Notes: generated by a model not told the origin, from the letters alone. A stretch of DNA of 11,937 nt from an uncultured Actinomycetes bacterium (GCA_903897475.1 CAIUBS010000070.1:1-11937), one strand, 5' to 3'. Positions 1 through 7,105 are shown, counted from the first letter of the stretch. Numbers and translations: made by a program.

Positions 1-1299
1 TGAAGTATTTGTGCATGATGTGATCGATGCAATTACCACATCACCATTTGTTACAGTAGTTGGCTTACCATTAACTTTTACATCAATCTTTGATTTACTT
101 GTTTTATCAGTAAAGTAGGTAGGCAAGACTTTTTCATAAGAAGCTTTTGCATCAGTTAGTGATATTTTATCTTGAGGGCGCTTTGGGCCAGCAATTGATG
201 GCACAACTGTTGATAAATCTAATTCCAATTTTTCAGAAAATCTAGGTGAGGCTTTTGGATCATGCCAGAGTCCATTAACTTTTGCATATTTCTCAACTAA
301 TTCAATCTGCTCACTCGTTCGACCGGTAAATTTTAAATACTTAATAGTTTCCTCATCAATTGGGAAAATCGCACAAGTAGATCCATACTCTGGCGACATA
401 TTTCCAATTGTTGCTCTGTTTGCCATTGGTAATGCGCTAACTCCTGGTCCATAGAACTCCACAAACTTTCCTACTACGCCATGCTTGCGCAACATTTGAG
501 TAATTGTTAATACTAAATCAGTTGCAGTAGTCCCGATAGAAAGCTGTCCATTTAATTTAAACCCAACAACTTTTGGAATTAACATCGAAACAGGTTGTCC
601 AAGTAAGGCAGCTTCTGCCTCAATACCGCCAACACCCCACCCAAGTACTCCAAGGCCATTAACCATTGTGGTGTGGGAGTCTGTTCCAACAACTGTGTCA
701 GGGTAGGCCCTAAGTTTTCCATCAACCACTCGACTCATCACCACTCTTGCTAAGTATTCAATATTTACTTGATGCACAATTCCAGTTCCTGGTGGTACTA
801 CTTTGAATTCATCAAATGCGGTTTGTCCCCATCTAAGAAATCTGTATCGTTCTTTATTGCGTTGATATTCAATGTCAACATTCTGCTCAAATGAATCTTT
901 TGTGCCAAACAAATCTGCAATTACTGAGTGATCAATAACTAATTCGGCAGGAGATAATGGATTCACCTTTGCTGGATCGCCACCTAAATCTGCAATGGCT
1001 TCACGCATCGTCGCAAGATCAACTATGCAAGGTACCCCTGTGAAGTCCTGCATGATTACTCGCGCTGGAGTAAATTGAATTTCAGTATCAGGCTCAGCTG
1101 AAGGATCCCACGCTGCTAGCTTTTCAATTTGCTCAGCAGTGATATTTGCGCCATCTTCAGTACGAAGTAAATTCTCAAGTAATATCTTTAAGCTAAATGG
1201 TAAATCCTGGGCTTGCTTGAAGCCTGTTATGTCGAAGATTTCGTAACTTTTACCAGCAACTTCGAGTGTGGTTTTGGTCTTAAATGAGTCTTTACTCAA
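1..1299 (-). CDS. acn: Aconitate hydratase, N-terminal part (runs off left edge)
   Basis: Aconitase interconverts citrate and isocitrate in the cytosolic TCA cycle using a 4Fe-4S cluster. The window holds 433 codons of an enzyme usually about 900 residues long; the rest lies beyond the left edge. The start is a TTG giving MSKDSFKTKTTLEV, followed by LLENLLRTEDG, the long conserved block with IQFTPARVIMQDFTGVP, then VVGTDSHTTMVNGLGVLGWG near residues 205-225. The visible end reads SITSCTNTS, whose Cys (about residue 429) is the first cluster ligand, so the visible part looks intact. The start fits because actinobacterial aconitases commonly begin MS-x2-SF. An AGG nine bases upstream could be a weak Shine-Dalgarno; TAGGTG seven bases upstream could instead be a leaderless -10. 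The RNA methyltransferase lies 38 bases upstream on the same strand, so cotranscription is possible. Confidence 0.96.
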   Translation of the reverse strand, partial: MSKDSFKTKTTLEVAGKSYEIFDITGFKQAQDLPFSLKILLENLLRTEDGANITAEQIEKLAAWDPSAEPDTEIQFTPARVIMQDFTGVPCIVDLATMREAIADLGGDPAKVNPLSPAELVIDHSVIADLFGTKDSFEQNVDIEYQRNKERYRFLRWGQTAFDEFKVVPPGTGIVHQVNIEYLARVVMSRVVDGKLRAYPDTVVGTDSHTTMVNGLGVLGWGVGGIEAEAALLGQPVSMLIPKVVGFKLNGQLSIGTTATDLVLTITQMLRKHGVVGKFVEFYGPGVSALPMANRATIGNMSPEYGSTCAIFPIDEETIKYLKFTGRTSEQIELVEKYAKVNGLWHDPKASPRFSEKLELDLSTVVPSIAGPKRPQDKISLTDAKASYEKVLPTYFTDKTSKSKIDVKVNGKPTTVTNGDVVIASITSCTNTS

Positions 1300-1337
1300 A
1301 GCCCCACACCTACTTTCTGCTTGCTAACTCGCTAATC

Positions 1338-2543
1338 CTAGCCATTTGCCGGCGAAAATCCAGCCACGCACTCGATGTGCTGAGTCATTGGGAAAAGATC
1401 ATAGGCAGATATGTGATCCAACTTATAACCAGCATCCAATAATGTTTTTGCATCTCGTGCCAGCGCGGCTGGATCACACGCAACATAAACAATTTTGCGT
1501 GGTCTTAATTTCACAATTTGTTTCACCACAATTTCACCAGCTCCAGTTCTTGGTGGATCTAATAATATTAAATCAGCTCGCTTTACTATTGGAAGTTGCT
1601 GAGCAACTAAGCCCTGTAATATTTTTACATTAGATTTACTCGTAAAAATCTTTCTAGCATCAGCAACTGCAGTTTTATCACTCTCAATCAAGGTAACAAA
1701 ACCTTGATCACTAAGTTCACTTAAAATTGCCGCAGCGAATAATCCAACACCTGAGTACAGGTCACAAACATGATCAGATTTTTTGATTCCTAGTTGCGAA
1801 ATAGCGGCTTTTACCAAAGTTACTGGTGCAGATCTATGGCTTTGCCAAAAGGCAGTTGGTGAAATTTTTAATGAGGAACCACCAACTTGTTCCACCAATT
1901 GGGTTGGCCCACTTATGCTTCTACCAGATCTAACAACTGATACTTCATTCGTACTAGAAACTGCCACCTCTACTCTGGCATCAGATTTCCAACTTCGCTT
2001 TGCTAGCTCACTAACATTCATTCGTTCATCTGCAATTAAGCAGTCATCTATCTCAACTACCTCATTACTGCGAGCGCCAAAAAACCCAATCTGACCAGCT
2101 GGTGAAACGGCAAAATCCATTCTAGTTCGCCAATGCAGTCCAGAGGCAGGCTCTACCGCCTGCACAGTTAAATTAAATCCGAGTAGTTCTAAATCAATTT
2201 TTCCAATTCTTAAAAACTGCTCCTTGACTATTGCTGACTTAAACTCCCGCTGCTTATCAATTTGAATATGTTGAAAATCGCATCCACCGCACTTACCTGC
2301 ATACTCACATGGCGCTTTAACTCGGCTTGATGATGCTGATATAACCTCTATGACATCTGCGTGTGCAATTTTTGAATTAACCGCTGTAATTTTAATTTTA
2401 ACCTTTTCACCTGTTATGCCATGGCGTACAAAAATAACCTGGTTGTTATGTCTTGCAACAAAATGACCGCCATGGGCAACTTGGCCAATTTCGACCTCAA
2501 GTACCTCTCCTACTTTTAACCGTTCTTGAGCGTTCAATTCCAT
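1338..2543 (-). CDS. Class I SAM-dependent RNA (uracil-5-)-methyltransferase, TrmA/RlmCD family
   Basis: This 401-residue enzyme would methylate C5 of a uridine in rRNA or tRNA with SAM. An N-terminal TRAM RNA-binding domain spans about residues 9-66. Four cysteines (C79, C85, C88 and C168) match the 4Fe-4S pattern of RlmD-like members. The SAM-binding loop is DLYSGVG (261-267), the DPPR motif is at 329-332, the catalytic nucleophile is C356 in YVACDP, and the general base is E391 in QHIEC, so every key residue is present. The substrate cannot be told from sequence; Mycobacterium Rv2689c occupies the same position. The ATG start has no Shine-Dalgarno but has TAGGCT seven bases upstream, consistent with a leaderless mRNA. 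It is divergent from the trkA pair. Confidence 0.93.
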   Translation of the reverse strand: MELNAQERLKVGEVLEVEIGQVAHGGHFVARHNNQVIFVRHGITGEKVKIKITAVNSKIAHADVIEVISASSSRVKAPCEYAGKCGGCDFQHIQIDKQREFKSAIVKEQFLRIGKIDLELLGFNLTVQAVEPASGLHWRTRMDFAVSPAGQIGFFGARSNEVVEIDDCLIADERMNVSELAKRSWKSDARVEVAVSSTNEVSVVRSGRSISGPTQLVEQVGGSSLKISPTAFWQSHRSAPVTLVKAAISQLGIKKSDHVCDLYSGVGLFAAAILSELSDQGFVTLIESDKTAVADARKIFTSKSNVKILQGLVAQQLPIVKRADLILLDPPRTGAGEIVVKQIVKLRPRKIVYVACDPAALARDAKTLLDAGYKLDHISAYDLFPMTQHIECVAGFSPANG

Positions 2544-2550
2544 AGGAGTG

Positions 2551-2556
2551 AGCCTA
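2551..2556 (-). promoter_or_regulatory. -10 hexamer TAGGCT for the RNA methyltransferase
   Basis: TAGGCT fits the TAnnnT -10 pattern and ends exactly seven bases before the ATG at 2543, so transcription would begin at or next to the start codon. There is no Shine-Dalgarno and no good -35. The call rests on spacing that recurs at other leading genes in this window. Confidence 0.5.
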
Positions 2557-2562
2557 TGGGTG

Positions 2563-2568
2563 TAAGTT
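2563..2568 (+). promoter_or_regulatory. -10 hexamer TAAGTT for the trkA pair
   Basis: TAAGTT (TAnnnT) ends seven bases before the GTG at 2576, implying a leaderless transcript. It lies six bases from the divergent -10 of the methyltransferase, so the two polymerases could not both occupy the region. No -35 is recognisable at 16-18 bases upstream. Confidence 0.5.
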
Positions 2569-2575
2569 GTGCTTT

Positions 2576-3241
2576 GTGCATGTAGTAATCATGGGATGCG
2601 GTCGAGTCGGATCTACCCTGGCAGTTGATCTGCAAAAAGCAGGTCACACCGTTGCGGTAATTGATCAAAATCGTGAAGCCTTTCGTCGATTAGGTGCTGA
2701 TTTTAATGGTCGCACAATCGCTGGAGTTGGATTTGATAGAGATACTCTACTTGAGGCCGGTATTGAAAAAGCCGATGCATTTGCTGCAGTATCAAATGGT
2801 GATAACTCAAATATTTTAGCTGCTCGAGTTGCTAGAGAAAATTTTGGTGTAAAAAACGTTGTCGCCAGAATTTATGATCCAGGAAGAGCAGAGATTTATC
2901 AACGACTTGGCATACCAACAGTTGCCACCGTTTTGTGGACAACTGATCAAATTATGCGCCGACTAGCACCTGATGGTACAAAATCCGAGTGGCGTGATGC
3001 CACTGGCACAATTTCATTATTAGAAGTTCATCCACAAAAGGATTGGTATGGTCAATCTGTATTGTTAATTGAGAAAAATACCAAATCAAGAGTCGCCTTT
3101 ATTACTCGCTTAGGTGAAGCATTACTGCCAGATGAGCACACAGTTTTGCAAGAAGGTGACCTAGTACATGTGCTAGCAAGCCAAGATGAGATTTCAACAA
3201 TTGAAAAGATATTAGCTATTTCACCAGGTGTTTCCAAATGA
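2576..3241 (+). CDS. TrkA/RCK potassium-uptake regulatory protein (first of tandem pair)
   Basis: A cytosolic RCK protein that binds NAD(H) or other nucleotides and gates a K+ transporter. An RCK_N Rossmann domain opens with MHVVIMGCGRVGS (GxGxxG at 7-12) and the acidic residue D30 that ends strand 2; an RCK_C domain occupies roughly the last 80 residues. Length is 221 residues, normal for a single RCK unit. I chose GTG at 2576 rather than TTG at 2567 because MHVVIMGCGRVG is the usual beginning and a -10 lies seven bases upstream. Its stop overlaps the next gene's start in ATGA. It corresponds in order to mycobacterial ceoB (Rv2691). No transporter membrane subunit is visible nearby. Confidence 0.92.
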   Translation: MHVVIMGCGRVGSTLAVDLQKAGHTVAVIDQNREAFRRLGADFNGRTIAGVGFDRDTLLEAGIEKADAFAAVSNGDNSNILAARVARENFGVKNVVARIYDPGRAEIYQRLGIPTVATVLWTTDQIMRRLAPDGTKSEWRDATGTISLLEVHPQKDWYGQSVLLIEKNTKSRVAFITRLGEALLPDEHTVLQEGDLVHVLASQDEISTIEKILAISPGVSK

Positions 3242-3891
3242 GAATTGCAATTGCTGGAGCTGGAAATGTGGGCCGGGCTATTGCTCGAGAGTTACTAGAA
3301 AATGGCCACTATGTCTTATTAATTGATAAGGATCCAAAGGCATTAAAGATGGATTCAGTGCCAAATGCCGAATGGTTATTAGCAGATGCCTGTGAAATTA
3401 CCGCCTTAGATGTAGCAAAGTTAGATGGCTGCCAAGTTTTAGTTGCTGCAACTGGAGATGACAAGGTAAATCTAGTTGCCTCACTGCTTGGTAAAACTGA
3501 GTATGGCGTACCAAGAGTGGTTGCTCGGGTAAATCATCCGAAAAATGAGTGGATGTTTGACTCAGCTTGGGGAGTAGATGTTGCCGTATCTACACCAAGA
3601 ATTATTTCAGCTCTAGTTGAAGAGGCAGTAAGTGTTGGTGATGTTGTTCGCTTATTCTCATTTAGAAAAGGTGAAGCAAATTTAGTTGAGATTACTCTGC
3701 CAGATACTGCAGCCTGTTGCGGCAAAACAGTAGGTGAGGTTGAATTACCAGAGGATGCTTCTTTAGCTGCAATTGTTAGAGATGGACATGTGTTAACACC
3801 AAAAGATCATGATGTCTTTGCAGCTGGTGATGAGTTGTTATTTGTGGCTTCAGAAAAAGCTGAAGAGAAGTTAAAGGCCTGCTTTATTTAA
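3238..3891 (+). CDS. TrkA/RCK potassium-uptake regulatory protein (second of tandem pair)
   Basis: A second RCK protein of 217 residues, presumably forming a hetero-oligomer with the preceding one to control Trk-type K+ transport. The Rossmann domain starts MRIAIAGAGNVGRAIA (GxGxxG at 7-12), with D30 as the adenosine-ribose acidic residue; ARVNHPKNEWMF near the middle is typical of the family, and an RCK_C domain lies at about 135-215. Translation is coupled: the ATG overlaps the upstream TGA, and AGGTG sits seven bases before it. The order matches ceoC (Rv2692) after ceoB in Mycobacterium. The stop TAA shares the tetranucleotide TTAA with the stop of the convergent DUF3159 gene, so no terminator fits between them. 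Confidence 0.93.
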   Translation: MRIAIAGAGNVGRAIARELLENGHYVLLIDKDPKALKMDSVPNAEWLLADACEITALDVAKLDGCQVLVAATGDDKVNLVASLLGKTEYGVPRVVARVNHPKNEWMFDSAWGVDVAVSTPRIISALVEEAVSVGDVVRLFSFRKGEANLVEITLPDTAACCGKTVGEVELPEDASLAAIVRDGHVLTPKDHDVFAAGDELLFVASEKAEEKLKACFI

Positions 3892-4511
3892 GTTGCTTTT
3901 GTAGTTGGTGTTTTTCGTAATACCTGCCAAGTAGCCCAAGCAGTCAGAATAAATAAAGGATAACCCATAACCAATCTTGCAGTACCAAGTGCATTTACAT
4001 TGCCACTTTTATAAAGTGGGTACTGCACAACTAATCTAGCCAAAAACATTGCCACCCAGAACCAACCAGCAGTTATATAAGCCTTCAGCCTGGCTGGATC
4101 TTTTCGCCATAAAAAGTTCTCCCCCAAAATTGGCCCTAACATAATTCCCAAAATTGGCCACTTAATCAAGTTAGTAAATGCATATAAAAGTGCGTACCCA
4201 ACATTTATATATAATCCTGGTAGATAAAAATCTGCAGCATTTCCACTTCTTCTAGAAAACAAGGCGCAGATTGCAACCCCAATTAGACCTGAAAAAGCGT
4301 GTTGAATAGTTTCACGTTTAATCAACCTAAGCGCAGTTAAAATTATTGAAATCAAAACTGCCGCATAAATTGCAGTATTTAAATTATTTCCAGTTAGGTT
4401 GAAAACGATTAAAAAAACTAATGCTGGTAATCCAGAGTCGATTAACCCTCGTTTACCACCTAGAGCCGATAAGACCTTGTCCTTATCTTCACTATGACCT
4501 TGATAGCTCAT
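3888..4511 (-). CDS. DUF3159 integral membrane protein
   Basis: A 207-residue membrane protein of unknown function, recognisable as actinobacterial DUF3159. It begins with a short hydrophilic segment and a conserved-looking LGGKRGLIDSGLPALVF, followed by about six hydrophobic stretches, and carries FLWRKDPARLKAYITAGW near residues 130-150. It is the last gene of the thioesterase-dut-DUF3159 set: its ATG overlaps the dut TGA as ATGA, with no clear Shine-Dalgarno, so it is probably translated by coupling. The mycobacterial counterpart Rv2693c also lies beside the ceoB/ceoC TrkA pair, which hints at a membrane role linked to ion homeostasis, but no function can be assigned from sequence. Confidence 0.85.
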   Translation of the reverse strand: MSYQGHSEDKDKVLSALGGKRGLIDSGLPALVFLIVFNLTGNNLNTAIYAAVLISIILTALRLIKRETIQHAFSGLIGVAICALFSRRSGNAADFYLPGLYINVGYALLYAFTNLIKWPILGIMLGPILGENFLWRKDPARLKAYITAGWFWVAMFLARLVVQYPLYKSGNVNALGTARLVMGYPLFILTAWATWQVLRKTPTTKAT

Positions 4512-4942
4512 GCGCCAGTAGATCCAAAACCACCAGTTGATCTATCAGATCCAGGCAGCTCACTTACCTCAGTAAATTTTGCCCGCTCAACTTGTTGAAT
4601 TACCAGCTGAGCAATTCGATCTCCTTTTTTAAAAGAGATGGATTGATTTTGATCAAGATTGATTAAAATTACCTGTAATTCACCGCGATAACCAGCATCA
4701 ACAGTTCCTGGTGTATTAACAATTGAAATTCCATGTTTTACCGCAAGTCCAGATCTAGGATGCACTAGTGCTACATAACCATCAGGTAGAGCAATACTTA
4801 TACCTGTTGGCACCAAAATTCGCTCACCTGGCTTTATTGTAAAATCAATTCTAGTTGCCAGATCTGCTCCTGCATCTCCAGCTTTTGCATATGATGGCAG
4901 CGGAATATCAGGATCTAGCCTTTTAATTAAAACTTCTTTCAT
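4508..4942 (-). CDS. dut: Deoxyuridine 5'-triphosphate nucleotidohydrolase (dUTPase)
   Basis: Hydrolyses dUTP to dUMP and pyrophosphate, keeping uracil out of DNA and feeding dTMP synthesis. At 144 residues it is a standard trimeric dUTPase. All five motifs are visible: I AGDAGADL (21-28), II PRSGLAVKHG (62-71), III GTVDAGYRGELQV (79-91) with catalytic D82 and uracil-stacking Y85, IV GDRIAQLVI (107-115), and the C-terminal glycine-rich arm V RSTGGFGSTG. The start overlaps the upstream thioesterase stop (ATGA) and the stop overlaps the downstream DUF3159 start, so translation is coupled on both sides. It occupies the same neighbourhood as mycobacterial dut (Rv2697c). Confidence 0.97.
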   Translation of the reverse strand: MKEVLIKRLDPDIPLPSYAKAGDAGADLATRIDFTIKPGERILVPTGISIALPDGYVALVHPRSGLAVKHGISIVNTPGTVDAGYRGELQVILINLDQNQSISFKKGDRIAQLVIQQVERAKFTEVSELPGSDRSTGGFGSTGA

Positions 4943-5523
4943 GGATTGATATCAAAATCTGGATCGACAAATGCCATTAACTCAGGATGCTTAACTAAAT
5001 GATCCTTATATTGATCAGTTAAATTTTTTATAAAATGCTCCATAGGTACTGAAATAAACAAAGCCGAAGCCTTCACTGCGATCTCCCCGGTTGGTGAATC
5101 TAATCTACCCTCTGCTTGCGTATAAATTTTTCGACCCGCCTGTCCGGTAATTCTGGCATCAATATAAAGAGTTCTACCCATGGGCACAGGTAATAAGAAA
5201 TCAGTCTCTAATCTTCCAGTTACAGCAGGTGTTCTAATTAACCACATTAGCTTTCCTAATGCTTCATCAAATGCCAAAGACAACAATCCCCCGTGCGCTA
5301 AGCCTGGTGCTCCTTGATGATTTTGCGTAACCGTAAATTTCCCAGTTAAATCTAAATCTGAACCTGCAATTGCAACTAGATGTAATCCACTTTGGTGAAG
5401 CTCACCACATCCAAAACAATGACCAAAGTGAGATGGGATTTGAGAGCCAGCCGCAGGTGCTTTTAAATGCCGATTTGGCATTACCGCATCATCTGGTGGA
5501 GTGGTTGTGGCAATACGACTCAT
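4939..5523 (-). CDS. PaaI-like hotdog-fold acyl-CoA thioesterase family protein
   Basis: Predicted cytosolic hotdog-fold thioesterase of 194 residues; substrate unknown. An N-terminal CFGCG (36-40) precedes a GLHL segment, as in many PaaI-type proteins with that cysteine motif. The active-site region reads GLAHGGLLSLAFDEALG, with HGG at 78-80 and an Asp/Glu pair at 86-87, matching the HGG-x(5)-D pattern of the family. The ATG at 5523 is preferred over the in-frame TTG at 5529 because TACGCT ends six bases before the ATG, consistent with leaderless expression; AAGGA further upstream is too distant for a Shine-Dalgarno. It leads an operon with dut and DUF3159 and is divergent from the DUF3093 gene, 23 bases away. 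Confidence 0.85.
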   Translation of the reverse strand: MSRIATTTPPDDAVMPNRHLKAPAAGSQIPSHFGHCFGCGELHQSGLHLVAIAGSDLDLTGKFTVTQNHQGAPGLAHGGLLSLAFDEALGKLMWLIRTPAVTGRLETDFLLPVPMGRTLYIDARITGQAGRKIYTQAEGRLDSPTGEIAVKASALFISVPMEHFIKNLTDQYKDHLVKHPELMAFVDPDFDINP

Positions 5524-5529
5524 TACCAA

Positions 5530-5535
5530 AGCGTA
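5530..5535 (-). promoter_or_regulatory. -10 hexamer TACGCT for the thioesterase-dut-DUF3159 operon
   Basis: TACGCT (TAnnnT) ends six bases before the ATG at 5523. It overlaps by two bases the -10 of the opposite gene on the other strand. Any -35 would fall inside the DUF3093 coding region; none is recognisable. Confidence 0.5.
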
Positions 5536-5539
5536 TCCT
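5534..5539 (+). promoter_or_regulatory. -10 hexamer TATCCT for the DUF3093 gene
   Basis: TATCCT ends seven bases before the ATG at 5547, predicting a leaderless mRNA. It overlaps the divergent -10 TACGCT at 5534-5535, so the two promoters should exclude one another. Confidence 0.52.
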
Positions 5540-5546
5540 TACTGCC

Positions 5547-5993
5547 ATGGCTAAATCTAATCCAAAGTCAGAGTTTGCAGAGCGAATTACTTGGCCCCTA
5601 TCACTTTGGGCATTTGCTGGGGCAATGGTGCTATCTATCTTCCTTACCTTCTGGGCGCCATTTAACTTTACCTTTGCAGCTATAGTCACAGTTATATTTG
5701 CTTTGGGTTTAATTTATGCCCACCAAAAAACTAGGTTAGATATTGTGGTAATTAATGGTTGGTTATATGTTGGCAACGCAAAAATTGAGGTTAAATATAT
5801 AAAAAGTGCAAAAGAATTAAACCAATCCCAATTCCTTAAATTACGAGGTCCAGATGCAGATCCCGCCGCATTTAATGCATCGCGCTACTGGGTTAAAACT
5901 GGAGTTAAAGTTGAATTAAAGGATAAAGCTGATCCAACGCCCTATTGGCTAATTTCTAGTAGGAAACCAAAAGCTTTAGCAAAATGCTTATGA
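5547..5993 (+). CDS. DUF3093 membrane protein
   Basis: A 148-residue actinobacterial DUF3093 protein of unknown function. Two hydrophobic segments near residues 16-36 and 41-58 form a membrane hairpin, followed by a soluble domain with the conserved GPDADPAAFNASRYWVKTG and DPTPYWLISSRKP. The open frame extends upstream to 5370, but that part is antisense to the thioesterase and non-conserved; MAKSNPKSEFAERI at 5547 is the expected N-terminus and has a -10 at leaderless spacing. The mycobacterial homologue Rv2698 likewise lies between dut and the DUF4193 gene. Its stop TGA directly abuts the stop of the convergent DUF4193 gene with no intervening base. Confidence 0.87.
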   Translation: MAKSNPKSEFAERITWPLSLWAFAGAMVLSIFLTFWAPFNFTFAAIVTVIFALGLIYAHQKTRLDIVVINGWLYVGNAKIEVKYIKSAKELNQSQFLKLRGPDADPAAFNASRYWVKTGVKVELKDKADPTPYWLISSRKPKALAKCL

Positions 5994-6290
5994 TTAATCG
6001 CAATCTCTACAAACTGCTTTAGGACCTTCACCTTTTGCACGTTGATTAATGTGTTTAACTAAGAAACATCTAGAACAGGTAAATTCATCCTCTTGCTTAG
6101 GAACAACCTTTACCGCTAACTCTTCACCAGATAAATCAGCACCAGGTAACTCTAAGTTTTCAGCAGCCTCTGCCTCATCAATATCAACCTGTCCAGATTG
6201 CGCATCCGCTCTTCTAGCTTTTAATTCTTCAAGGGATTCTTCATGTAACTCTTCATCGGTTTTTCGGGGGGTGTCATAATCGGTTGCCAT
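5994..6290 (-). CDS. DUF4193 zinc-ribbon protein
   Basis: A 98-residue actinobacterial DUF4193 protein (Rv2699c-like), function unknown. It starts MATDYDTPRKTDEE, has an acidic SLEELKARR central segment and an ELPGADLSGEEL motif, and ends in a small zinc ribbon with CSRC and CRDC cysteine pairs. Two adjacent ATGs exist (6293 and 6290); I chose the second because the AGGAGG at 6297-6302 is then six bases away rather than three, and family members begin MATDYD. Unlike most neighbours it has a full Shine-Dalgarno, a recognisable -35/-10 promoter and a leader of about 60 bases containing a hairpin. This suggests strong and possibly controlled expression. Confidence 0.9.
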   Translation of the reverse strand: MATDYDTPRKTDEELHEESLEELKARRADAQSGQVDIDEAEAAENLELPGADLSGEELAVKVVPKQEDEFTCSRCFLVKHINQRAKGEGPKAVCRDCD

Positions 6291-6296
6291 CATTCA

Positions 6297-6302
6297 CCTC
6301 CT
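6297..6302 (-). promoter_or_regulatory. Consensus ribosome binding site AGGAGG of the DUF4193 gene
   Basis: A full AGGAGG lies six bases before the ATG at 6290 and only three before the alternative ATG at 6293, which decides the start. It is the strongest Shine-Dalgarno in the window. Confidence 0.8.
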
Positions 6303-6325
6303 AATAAATTCATCAAACTTCTAAC

Positions 6326-6343
6326 TTGGGATCTTTATCCCAA
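6326..6343 (-). promoter_or_regulatory. Hairpin in the 5' leader of the DUF4193 gene
   Basis: Perfect inverted repeat TTGGGAT/ATCCCAA, with seven-base arms and a four-base loop (AAAG on the transcript strand). It sits between the predicted transcription start near 6352 and the Shine-Dalgarno at 6302. No U-run follows, so it is not a classical terminator. It could be an operator, an RNA-stability stem or a protein-binding leader structure. Confidence 0.45.
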
Positions 6344-6358
6344 CTGGGCGGATAATCC

Positions 6359-6386
6359 CCTATAAGTTAGGTATGTGCCTAATCAA
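6359..6386 (-). promoter_or_regulatory. Sigma-70-type promoter for the DUF4193 gene
   Basis: TTGATT (6381-6386) and TATAGG (6359-6364) on the minus strand are separated by 16 bases; each matches four of six consensus positions. The predicted start is near 6352, giving a leader of about 60 bases. The whole element lies in the 113-base gap between trmD and the DUF4193 start. Confidence 0.45.
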
Positions 6387-6403
6387 CACGGGGCGTGTCG
6401 GAA

Positions 6404-7105
6404 TTATTCCGCCTCTAGTTCACGGGTGCGACGCTCAGACTCTGCCTTGCGCCACTTTGCAATCTCACCATGATTTCCCGAAAGCAAAATCTCTGGCACA
6501 TCAAGGCCTCGCCAAGATGCTGGCTTTGTGTAATTTGGATACTCAACCAAGCTCTCATCTTTATCACCGGCAATTGAATGTGATTCCTCTTTTAGTGAAT
6601 CTGGATTTCCTAAAACTCCAGGCAGTAATCTGGCTGTTGCCTCAATAATTACCATCGCCGCTACCTCACCACCACCTAATACATAATCCCCAATAGATAC
6701 TTCATGAACCTTGAAGTTTTTCTGTTGCGAGTAGAAATTACCGACTCTGGCATCAATTCCCTCATATCGGCCACAAGCAAAAATTATTTGCTTACATTTT
6801 GAGAATTCATATGCCATTTTCTGATTAAATTTTTTACCTGCTGGTGTCAAAATAACTAGATCAATATCCTCGGAATCTTTGCTTACTTGATCAATCGCAT
6901 CTCCCCATGCAACTGGTGACATAACCATGCCAGCTCCGCCACCATATGGGGTGTCATCTACTGAGTGGTGCACATCAGTAGTTTGATCTCTTAGATCATG
7001 AATGTTTATTGAAAGTAATCCCTTTTCTTGTGCTTTTCCTAAAAGTGATAACTTCAACGGCGAAAGATACTCTGGAAAAATAGATATTAAATCAAAGCGC
7101 AACAT
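6404..7105 (-). CDS. trmD: tRNA (guanine37-N1)-methyltransferase
   Basis: Methylates N1 of G37 next to the anticodon, preventing +1 frameshifts. At 233 residues it is the usual dimeric SPOUT enzyme. It starts MLRFDLISIFPEY, carries HHSVDDTPYGGGAGM (46-60), CGRYEGIDAR (111-120), the SAM-binding knot SIGDYVLGGGE (137-147), and the C-terminal RGLDVPEILLSGNHGEIAKWR. Its ATG lies within the last 14 bases of rimM, with AAAGGGG seven bases upstream, so it has its own Shine-Dalgarno and is coupled to rimM. It ends the suhB-rplS-khpA-rimM-trmD block. Confidence 0.97.
   Translation of the reverse strand: MLRFDLISIFPEYLSPLKLSLLGKAQEKGLLSINIHDLRDQTTDVHHSVDDTPYGGGAGMVMSPVAWGDAIDQVSKDSEDIDLVILTPAGKKFNQKMAYEFSKCKQIIFACGRYEGIDARVGNFYSQQKNFKVHEVSIGDYVLGGGEVAAMVIIEATARLLPGVLGNPDSLKEESHSIAGDKDESLVEYPNYTKPASWRGLDVPEILLSGNHGEIAKWRKAESERRTRELEAE

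Noticed and set aside
1346..2094. Plus-strand open frames across the RNA methyltransferase
   Set aside because: They are antisense to a clearly conserved enzyme and have no recognisable motifs; shadows of the real coding frame.
2526..2531. TTGAGC as a -35 for the trkA promoter
   Set aside because: It is 31 bases from the -10, far outside the usable spacing.
2567..2575. First trkA start at TTG 2567
   Set aside because: It overlaps the -10 hexamer and adds three residues before the canonical MHVVIMGCGRVG start at the GTG.
5524..5529. Thioesterase start at TTG 5529
   Set aside because: It directly abuts the -10 hexamer; the ATG six bases downstream has better spacing.
5370..5546. Longer reading frame for DUF3093 starting at 5370
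   Set aside because: The extra 59 codons are antisense to the thioesterase, look unlike the family, and the expected N-terminus with a -10 begins at 5547.
6386..6398. Hairpin ACACG-GGG-CGTGT just after trmD as a terminator
   Set aside because: The stem is only five base pairs with a tight loop and no U-run follows on the transcript strand.
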